Source of the DNA: an uncultured Prevotellaceae bacterium
GTDB taxonomy: Bacteria; Bacteroidota; Bacteroidia; Bacteroidales; Bacteroidaceae
Direction of reading: 5' to 3'
DNA length: 10,736 bases
Assembly (NCBI GenBank): GCA_946644025.1
Contig: CAMPCG010000072.1
Coordinates: 1 to 10,736 of the forward strand
The position numbers were made by a program, and so were the translations under genes. The notes below the pieces were generated by a model. The model saw nothing but the letters and a program-made list of their open reading frames with translations, searched no databases and was not told the origin of the DNA. Below, piece by piece: positions 6,974 to 10,736 of this stretch (position 1 is the first letter of the stretch; each line of letters opens with the position of its first letter).

Positions 6974-7183
6974 ATGACACAGAAGCTTTACCGGTCAGAA
7001 GACCGACTGATAGGCGGCGTGTGCGCCGGCCTCGCAGAGTATTTCGACCTCGACCCCACGCTGGTACGCATAGCCTACGCCTTCCTGGCCGTATTCACCA
7101 TCTTCCCCGGCATCATACTCTACATCATCATGTGTATCGTGATGCCCCGTAAGCCCTTCCCCACCACCAACGGCAGACAATGA
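6974..7183 (+). CDS. PspC-domain membrane protein
   Basis: A 69-residue protein that is almost entirely a PspC domain. It contains the signature RLIGGVCAGLAEYFDLDP (11-28) followed by TLVRIAYAF and a hydrophobic helix at about 33-57, with a short basic tail. In enterobacteria PspC is an inner-membrane component of the phage-shock response to membrane damage; stand-alone short PspC proteins in Bacteroidetes are assumed to have a related envelope role. It lies 15 nt after the DUF6249 gene and 61 nt before the sigma factor gene, and that gap contains a GC-rich hairpin. No pspA or pspB is in view. Confidence 0.9.
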   Translation: MTQKLYRSEDRLIGGVCAGLAEYFDLDPTLVRIAYAFLAVFTIFPGIILYIIMCIVMPRKPFPTTNGRQ

Positions 7184-7188
7184 ACCCA

Positions 7189-7226
7189 CTCCCCCCGACC
7201 CCTCGCCAAGGGGGGGAGGGGAGTTT
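7189..7226. repeat. GC-rich hairpin repeat (copy 2) between pspC-like and sigma genes
   Basis: ACTCCCCCCGACCCCTCGCC followed by AAGGGGGGGAGGGGAGTTTA. It resembles the left half of the element at 2361-2404 in order and composition (CCCC-ACCCCTC, short AAG turn, GGGGAGGGGAG). It starts 6 bp after the PspC stop codon and ends 19 bp before the sigma-factor ATG. The hairpin could lower read-through and so set the ratio between the upstream and downstream parts of the operon. Confidence 0.65.
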
Positions 7227-7244
7227 AGTTACAAGCAGTAAGCG

Positions 7245-7790
7245 ATGCTCACCGACCTCGCCCTCGTCACCAAGGTTGCACTCTTACGCGACCACCGCGC
7301 CTTTGAAGAGCTGGTACGCAAATACCAGTCGCCCGTCAGGCGGTTCCTGCTGAACCTGACCAGCGGCGACGAGGCACTGAGCGACGACCTGGCCCAGGAC
7401 ACCTTCCTGAAAGCCTGGCAACACATAGGCCAGTTTAGCGGCAAGGCGTCGATACAGACGTGGCTCATGCGCATTGCCTACAACAACTTCTACGACCACC
7501 AGCGACGTCACCGCGAGCAGACCGTGTCCATAGACGGCACCGTCTCGGCCGCGGTGATGGCCGTTAAGGCGGGAACACCGTCGGCGACCACCGCCATGGA
7601 CGTGAGGCGAGCACTCTCGATACTTGGCGAAGCCGAGCGCACATGCATCACGCTGCAGATGATAGACGGGCTGCCCATCGAAGAGATTTCGCAGATAACA
7701 AGCATCCCCCCGAACACGGTGAAGTCGCACCTGAGGCGGGGAAAAGAAAAGCTGAAGAACTTCCTAAAACAAAACGGATATGACAGATAA
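7245..7790 (+). CDS. ECF-type RNA polymerase sigma factor (RpoE-like)
   Basis: A 181-residue group 4 sigma factor. Region 2 lies at about 19-88: FEELVRKYQSPVRRFLLNL, then SDDLAQDTFLKAWQHIGQF (core binding) and WLMRIAYNNFYDHQRRH (-10 recognition). Region 4 lies at about 119-175 with the helix-turn-helix GLPIEEISQITSIPPNTVKS and the following SHLRRGKEKLKNFL. There is no region 1.1 or region 3, as usual for this group. Its end overlaps the next gene by 11 nt, so the two are translationally coupled, the usual layout for a sigma factor and its anti-sigma. Its targets are unknown; control of its own operon would be typical, though the visible operon promoter has the housekeeping -7 box. Confidence 0.93.
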   Translation: MLTDLALVTKVALLRDHRAFEELVRKYQSPVRRFLLNLTSGDEALSDDLAQDTFLKAWQHIGQFSGKASIQTWLMRIAYNNFYDHQRRHREQTVSIDGTVSAAVMAVKAGTPSATTAMDVRRALSILGEAERTCITLQMIDGLPIEEISQITSIPPNTVKSHLRRGKEKLKNFLKQNGYDR

Positions 7791-8145
7791 CACTCAACAG
7801 CCAACAGCCGACGACCTCCTCTTAGAGCAGTTCTTCAAGCCGTGCAGTGGCGAGCAGCTGGCCGACGACGGATTCTCGCGCCGCGTGATGACGCACATTG
7901 CCGAGACCGACGCCCGCAGGGCCCGCCGACTCTCCTGGCAGTGGACGGCGGCCTGCCTGTGCGTGGCCCTCGTCGTCTTCACATTGACAGGCGGGTGGTA
8001 CGCAATAGTGGCAGGCATCGTCGGTGTGCTCACCACCATGCCTACCACTACTGCACAGTTAATTCATCTCATGGCGTGCGGCGCGGTACTCACCACGCTC
8101 GTCGCTTCCGAACTCGTGAGGCGCGAGCACCTCACGTTGAGTTAG
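7780..8145 (+). CDS. DUF5056-like membrane protein, candidate anti-sigma factor
   Basis: A 121-residue protein with a cytoplasmic-looking N-terminus (DDLLLEQFFKPCSGEQLADD then GFSRRVMTHI, 11-40). It resembles DUF5056 proteins of Bacteroidetes, in which a 'D-GFSRRVM' phrase precedes the membrane part. Basic residues RRARRLSW (46-53) precede hydrophobic segments at about 54-70, 74-88 and 92-111. The ATG at 7780 overlaps the sigma gene by 11 nt. Position and topology suggest it holds the sigma factor at the membrane. It lacks the zinc-binding HxxxCxxC motif of classical zinc anti-sigma factors, so the assignment is an inference. Its stop codon TAG (8143-8145) forms the end of the first 7-nt unit of the downstream array. 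Confidence 0.75.
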   Translation: MTDNTQQPTADDLLLEQFFKPCSGEQLADDGFSRRVMTHIAETDARRARRLSWQWTAACLCVALVVFTLTGGWYAIVAGIVGVLTTMPTTTAQLIHLMACGAVLTTLVASELVRREHLTLS

Positions 8146-8429
8146 GAGTTAAGAGTTAAGAGTTAGGAGTTAGGAGTTAGGAGTTAGGAGTTAGGAGTTA
8201 GGAGTTAGGAGTTAAGAGTTAGGAGTTGTGAGTTAGGAGTTAAGAGTTGAGAGTTGGGAGTTGGGAGTTGAGGGTTGAAAGTCCTTAGTTAAGAGACTTT
8301 ACTTTCATCAGCAAATCGAAACTCCTAACTCCTAACTCCTAACTCTTAACTCCTAACTCTTAACTCATAACTCCTAACTCCTAACTCACAACTCCTAACT
8401 CCTAACTCCTAACTCCTAACTCCTAACTC
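8139..8429. repeat. Inverted heptamer array between convergent genes (20 units facing 15)
   Basis: Positions 8139-8278 are exactly 20 consecutive 7-nt units, mostly GAGTTAG with variants GAGTTAA, GAGTTGT, GAGTTGG and GAGTTGA. A spacer at 8279-8319 carries a small hairpin (AAAGTC 8278-8283, GACTTT 8295-8300). A partial unit is followed by 15 inverted units, mostly CTAACTC, at 8325-8429. The left arm contains no C and the right arm no G. The first unit contains the stop codon of the upstream gene, and the last unit directly abuts the stop codon of the convergent gene (TTA at 8430-8432). Transcripts from both sides could fold into a hairpin of about 110 bp. It may act as a two-way transcript end. 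Confidence 0.92.
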
Positions 8430-8837
8430 TTAGTAAGAAACTCTGGGTTCCAGCTCCTTGGCCTGGTCAATCATCTTCTGCACCTCGCCGACGGCGGGCA
8501 CGCGGCCGCAGATATGACGCTCCTCGTTCAGCGCGGCCAACTTCGGCTGAAGGTTCTCGGCCACACGGTGGCGGAACTCTTTCACCGTGTCCACGCCGGC
8601 AGCCTCGAGCAACTCGGCAAACTGAGGGCCGACGCCGTTGATGCGGAAGAGGTCGGCATGATTGGTCCAGCGCAGGATGAGCTTCTCGCTAATCTGCGTG
8701 GCCTCGGCCAGTTCCTTGCGGCCCTTAGGGGCAGCACACTTGTCGAGCAGTTCGCTCACCTTGTTGATTCCTGCTGCCTGCAACTTCTCGGCGTAGACCT
8801 CGCCCACGCCCTCGATGTCCATAATCTTGTAGTCCAT
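8430..8837 (-). CDS. DUF4332 helix-hairpin-helix protein
   Basis: The 135-residue soluble protein has two helix-hairpin-helix units: IEGVGEVYAEKLQAAGI (8-24) and INGVGPQFAELLEAAGV (66-82). Each is followed by a short helical segment (KVSELLDKCAAPKGRKELAE; TVKEFRHRVAENLQPKLAAL). This pattern fits DUF4332. Such motifs bind DNA backbone or protein partners in other families; no enzyme motif is seen and the function is unknown. The start at 8837 fits the family N-terminus and lies about 45 nt downstream of the expected transcript start. The stop codon directly touches the heptamer array. The gene appears monocistronic and divergent from the agmatine deiminase gene. Confidence 0.88.
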   Translation of the reverse strand: MDYKIMDIEGVGEVYAEKLQAAGINKVSELLDKCAAPKGRKELAEATQISEKLILRWTNHADLFRINGVGPQFAELLEAAGVDTVKEFRHRVAENLQPKLAALNEERHICGRVPAVGEVQKMIDQAKELEPRVSY

Positions 8838-8888
8838 AACGATTTGTTTTAAGGGTTAATAATAATAGTTAGCGGTATAATTCGCGTG

Positions 8889-8896
8889 CAAAAATA
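8889..8896 (-). promoter_or_regulatory. -7 promoter box of the DUF4332 gene
   Basis: TATTTTTG on the minus strand matches TAnnTTTG; the expected start is near 8883, about 45 nt before the ATG. No clear -33 element is seen. Upstream, in the region shared with the divergent gene, a 10-bp direct repeat GAGCTTTTTC occurs at 8917-8926 and 8950-8959. Between the copies lies a small inverted repeat, CGTTA / TAACG (8928-8932, 8937-8941). Confidence 0.5.
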
Positions 8897-9003
8897 CGCA
8901 AATAATTTATAACCACGAGCTTTTTCGCGTTAAAAGTAACGAAAAACAGGAGCTTTTTCCATACCGGGGCGACAACTCATGCCTTTTGTTGAAAGAAAAG
9001 TAT

Positions 9004-9011
9004 TACCTTTG
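9004..9011 (+). promoter_or_regulatory. -7 promoter box of agmatine deiminase, 4 nt before its ATG
   Basis: TACCTTTG matches the consensus. Only CACC (9012-9015) separates it from the ATG at 9016, so transcription would begin at or beside the start codon. TTTG at 8985-8988 is the nearest -33-like sequence, with a short 15-nt spacer. Confidence 0.55.
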
Positions 9012-9015
9012 CACC

Positions 9016-10086
9016 ATGATTACTGACAAAGCCTACAGACTGCCGGCCGAATGGGAGCCGCAGAGCGGTGTGCAGCTGACATGGCCCCACCGCGACACCG
9101 ACTGGGCGCCGATGCTCGACGAGGTGCTTAACGTATACCGACAGATGGCCCGCGCGATAAGCCTGCGCGAGCGGCTGCTCGTAGTGGCACCCGAAGGGGC
9201 CGCGCCGGGCATGGTCCACATAACCTGCCCTACCAATGACACGTGGGCACGCGACCACGGGTTCATCACCCTGACCGACGACCTGCCGGCCGACGGCTTG
9301 CAACGCGACTGCACGCCACAAAAACAGCAACGGCAAGTGGTAAATAGTAAATTACTTGATTTCTGCTTCAACGGATGGGGCGAGAAGTTTCCCGCCTCGC
9401 TCGACAATGCCATCAACCGCCGGCTCTACGACGTGGGCGCAGTGAAGGGCGAATACGTAGACTGCCTGGACTTCGTGCTCGAGGGCGGGTCGATAGAGAG
9501 CGACGGCCGCGGCACCATCTTCACTACCTCGCAGTGTCTGCTGGCCCCACACCGCAACCAGCCGCTCACCAGGCAGCAGATAGAGCAGCGGCTGAAAGAT
9601 TGTCTCTGCGCCGACCGCGTGCTCTGGATAGACCACGGACGGCTGGCCGGCGACGACACCGACGGACACATAGACACGCTCGTACGCGTATGTCCCGACG
9701 ACACATTATTATATATAGCGTGCGACGACCCCGCCGACGAGCACTACGCCGACCTGCAGCTCATGGAGGAGCAGCTGCGCTCCTTCCGCACCGCCGACGG
9801 ACGGCCCTACCGACTGTTGCCACTGCCACTACCCCACCCCATCTGCGACGAAGACGGCCAGCGCCTACCGGCAACCCACGCCAACTTCCTGGTCGTAAAC
9901 GGTGCCGTGCTCTGCCCCACCTACGACCAGGCCGACACCGACGCGCAGGCCCTCAACGTCATTGCACAGGCATTCCCCGGAAGAGACATCGTGCCCATAG
10001 ACTGCCGGCCGCTCATACGGCAACACGGCTCGCTCCACTGCTGCACCATGCAGTTCCCGGCAGGAGTGTTGGACGGCAAATGTTGA
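9016..10086 (+). CDS. aguA: Agmatine deiminase / peptidyl-arginine deiminase family
   Basis: Cytoplasmic hydrolase predicted to convert agmatine to N-carbamoylputrescine and ammonia, the arginine route to putrescine. The 356 residues cover the whole family: RLPAEWEPQSGVQLTWPH (8-25), WARDHG (77-82), FNGWGEKF (118-125), EGGSIESDG (156-164), the catalytic acid/histidine block DDTDGHIDTLVR (213-224), and GSLHCCTMQ (338-346), in which C342 after H341 is the likely nucleophile. No signal peptide is present, which argues against a secreted peptidyl-arginine deiminase. The ATG at 9016 is chosen because the conserved region starts seven residues later; an in-frame TTG at 8986 lies upstream of the -7 box. 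N-carbamoylputrescine amidase (aguB), often adjacent, is not in view. A low-GC patch at 9337-9357 encodes VVNSKLL. Confidence 0.92.
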   Translation: MITDKAYRLPAEWEPQSGVQLTWPHRDTDWAPMLDEVLNVYRQMARAISLRERLLVVAPEGAAPGMVHITCPTNDTWARDHGFITLTDDLPADGLQRDCTPQKQQRQVVNSKLLDFCFNGWGEKFPASLDNAINRRLYDVGAVKGEYVDCLDFVLEGGSIESDGRGTIFTTSQCLLAPHRNQPLTRQQIEQRLKDCLCADRVLWIDHGRLAGDDTDGHIDTLVRVCPDDTLLYIACDDPADEHYADLQLMEEQLRSFRTADGRPYRLLPLPLPHPICDEDGQRLPATHANFLVVNGAVLCPTYDQADTDAQALNVIAQAFPGRDIVPIDCRPLIRQHGSLHCCTMQFPAGVLDGKC

Positions 10087-10100
10087 GCAAGACCGCGCCG

Positions 10101-10131
10101 AGCAAGCGCAACGCTTTGCTTAGTTTTTTTT
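10101..10131 (+). terminator. Intrinsic terminator of the agmatine deiminase gene
   Basis: AGCAAGCG (10101-10108) and CGCTTTGCT (10112-10120) form a stem with one bulged T around loop CAA. TAG and a run of eight T (10124-10131) follow. It lies 14 nt after the stop codon. Confidence 0.8.
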
Positions 10132-10141
10132 GAGGAAAAGT

Positions 10142-10173
10142 GTTGGAGGATATTCAAAAACGGCGTATATTTG
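10142..10173 (+). promoter_or_regulatory. Promoter in the aguA-lacI gap
   Basis: TATATTTG (10166-10173) matches the -7 box, and GTTG (10142-10145) lies upstream with a 20-nt spacer. This is one of the best-spaced promoters in the window, although no protein gene follows closely. Expected start is near 10178. Confidence 0.6.
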
Positions 10174-10177
10174 CACC

Positions 10178-10256
10178 GTCTTAATCCAACACAAGAAGAC
10201 AAGATAGAATAGCATTTGGAAAGGTCGTTTGCCTGTGAAGGTCAATGGCCTTTTTT
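10178..10256 (+). ncRNA. Candidate small RNA of about 80 nt
   Basis: Lies between the promoter at 10142-10173 and the terminator at 10238-10256. The 5' part (about 10178-10218) is A-rich and probably unstructured. Two copies of AAGGTC (10221-10226 and 10238-10243) can each pair with GGCCTT (10247-10252), so two alternative hairpins share one 3' strand. No start codon with a sensible short frame is evident. The regulator gene downstream has its own promoter, so this need not be its leader. I cannot assign it to a known RNA family. Confidence 0.4.
10238..10256 (+). terminator. Intrinsic terminator ending the candidate small RNA
   Basis: AAGGTC (10238-10243), loop AAT, then GGCCTT (10247-10252), giving a 6-bp stem with one T-G wobble. 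A run of six T (10251-10256) and a second T-rich stretch follow. Confidence 0.6.
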
Positions 10257-10306
10257 GTTTTTGCACCCTGAACGGCGAACAGGAGCCAGGAGCCGCAAAC
10301 GGACTT

Positions 10307-10345
10307 ACGCAACGCTTTGCACAACATTTCAGCAAGTTGTTGCGT
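10307..10345. promoter_or_regulatory. Possible operator upstream of the LacI-family gene
   Basis: ACGCAACGCTTTGC (10307-10320) is a near-palindrome with a central GC step, the form usual for LacI-family operators. ACGCAAC (10307-10313) is also repeated inverted as GTTGCGT (10339-10345). The 13-mer CGCAACGCTTTGC occurs a second time at 10107-10119, inside the aguA terminator. The site lies about 20-60 bp upstream of the regulator's -7 box, so self-regulation is possible. Binding is not shown by sequence. Confidence 0.3.
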
Positions 10346-10366
10346 TAATATATCAGGACTATTTTG

Positions 10367-10374
10367 TACTTTTG
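10367..10374 (+). promoter_or_regulatory. -7 promoter box of the LacI-family gene
   Basis: TACTTTTG matches TAnnTTTG. The start is expected near 10380, with a leader of about 18 nt. This supports the ATG at 10399 over the much longer upstream open frame. The best -33-like TTG (10340-10342) is 24 nt away, longer than usual. Confidence 0.55.
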
Positions 10375-10398
10375 CTACCCCAAAACAGGAAAAAGACC

Positions 10399-10731
10399 AT
10401 GAAAAGGATTTCCCAGCGCGACATTGCACGTCAGTTAGGAGTCAACGTGAGCACGGTGTCGCGGGCTCTGCGCGGCCTTGACGGCGTGAGCCCTAAGCTG
10501 AAGAAGGAGATAGAAGAGCTGGCCGAGAACGGCGGCTACCGGCCTAACCCCTTTGCTACGAGCCTCCGCTACGACACGACACGCATCATAGGCATCGTGG
10601 TGCCCGACGTGGCGTTTAACCAGTATGCACAAATCGTGAAGCGCATCGAGGCTGAGGCCCGCGAGGCTGGTTTCCTCTGCATCCTGACTTCGTCAGTGCG
10701 CCACCCTGCATCACTCCACTCCCAGAGTTGA
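10399..10731 (+). CDS. LacI-family transcriptional regulator, interrupted after residue 99
   Basis: Residues 1-60 are a typical LacI DNA-binding domain: RISQRDIARQLGVNVSTVSR (3-22) with the helix-turn-helix, then the hinge region GGYRPNPFATSLRYDTTRII (45-64). IGIVVPDVAFNQYAQIVKRI (64-83) and EAREAGFLCILTSS (86-99) begin the sugar-binding-protein-like effector domain. Family members are about 340 residues. Here resemblance ends at S99, and the frame runs through VRHPASLHSQS to a TGA at 10729-10731. Neither other frame restores the family pattern in the remaining bases. The break coincides with GTGCG at 10696, so an inserted element (see 10696-10736) is a stronger reading than simple decay; a sequencing or assembly error at a contig end is also possible. 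The N-terminal part alone would lack effector binding and dimerisation. Confidence 0.8.
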   Translation: MKRISQRDIARQLGVNVSTVSRALRGLDGVSPKLKKEIEELAENGGYRPNPFATSLRYDTTRIIGIVVPDVAFNQYAQIVKRIEAEAREAGFLCILTSSVRHPASLHSQS

Positions 10732-10736
10732 TAGGT
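10696..10736 (+). mobile_element. Possible 5' end of a group II intron inserted in the LacI gene
   Basis: GTGCGCC begins at the exact base where LacI resemblance ends, between codons 99 and 100. Group II introns start with the conserved GUGYG, often GUGCG. Only 41 bases are visible, too few to see domain structure, the reverse transcriptase or the 3' end. GTGCG is short and can occur by chance. Confidence 0.25.

Noticed and set aside
8139..8429. CRISPR array
   Set aside because: Units are 7 nt and contiguous with no spacers, and the second half is inverted; no cas genes are present.
8838..9015. tRNA or other structured RNA gene in the divergent gap
   Set aside because: No cloverleaf or terminator pattern is visible; the sequence is accounted for by two promoters and short repeats.
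9375..10133. Arginine-rich open frame overlapping the agmatine deiminase gene
   Set aside because: It is a shifted frame of aguA with R/H/A-rich composition and no promoter or domain.
10216..10398. N-terminal extension of the LacI-family protein from a TTG at 10216
   Set aside because: The extension runs across the candidate terminator and the -7 box at 10367-10374 and has no similarity to the family, which starts MKRISQRDIA.

Overview
The window looks like a chromosomal stretch from a GC-rich member of the Bacteroidales, most likely Prevotellaceae (the genus is an inference). The main support is that seven gene starts or transcript starts are preceded by the Bacteroidetes -7 box TAnnTTTG. 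Shine-Dalgarno sequences are absent or weak. Several families present are typical of Bacteroidetes: CotH plus DUF4859, DUF6249-PspC-ECF sigma-DUF5056, and an aspartokinase/homoserine dehydrogenase fusion.

Layout. (1) 1-2047, minus strand: thrA, cut by the window start, preceded by a 100-residue membrane protein; both are probably read from a promoter at 2078-2108. (2) 2048-2627: about 580 bp without a gene, holding a 21-bp phased repeat and a GC-rich inverted repeat. (3) 2628-4094, plus: a sodium:solute symporter with an in-frame patch of intergenic-type repeat. (4) 4083-4230: a long inverted repeat between convergent genes. (5) 4246-6138, minus: a secreted CotH-kinase protein with a C-terminal DUF4859 domain, divergent from (6) 6308-8145, plus: a four-gene envelope-type operon made of DUF6249 protein, PspC protein, ECF sigma factor and a DUF5056-like membrane protein (candidate anti-sigma). 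(7) 8139-8429: a heptamer array of 20 units facing 15 inverted units, again between convergent genes. (8) 8430-8837, minus: a DUF4332 helix-hairpin-helix protein. (9) 9016-10086, plus: agmatine deiminase, apparently from a leaderless or nearly leaderless mRNA, ending in a clear terminator. (10) 10142-10256: a promoter followed about 80 nt later by a terminator, a candidate small RNA. (11) 10399 to the window end: a LacI-family regulator whose family resemblance stops at residue 99, exactly where GTGCG begins, the usual 5' end of a group II intron.

Metabolic genes (thrA, aguA), transport (SSS), surface/envelope functions (CotH, PspC, sigma/anti-sigma) and regulation (LacI) sit side by side without forming one pathway. 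The most distinctive theme is the short-period repeats. Both convergent gene junctions are filled by inverted arrays of short G-rich units that begin inside or directly beside the stop codons, and similar short-period sequence appears inside the symporter gene. The LacI break at the right edge and the candidate sRNA are the other points worth checking.
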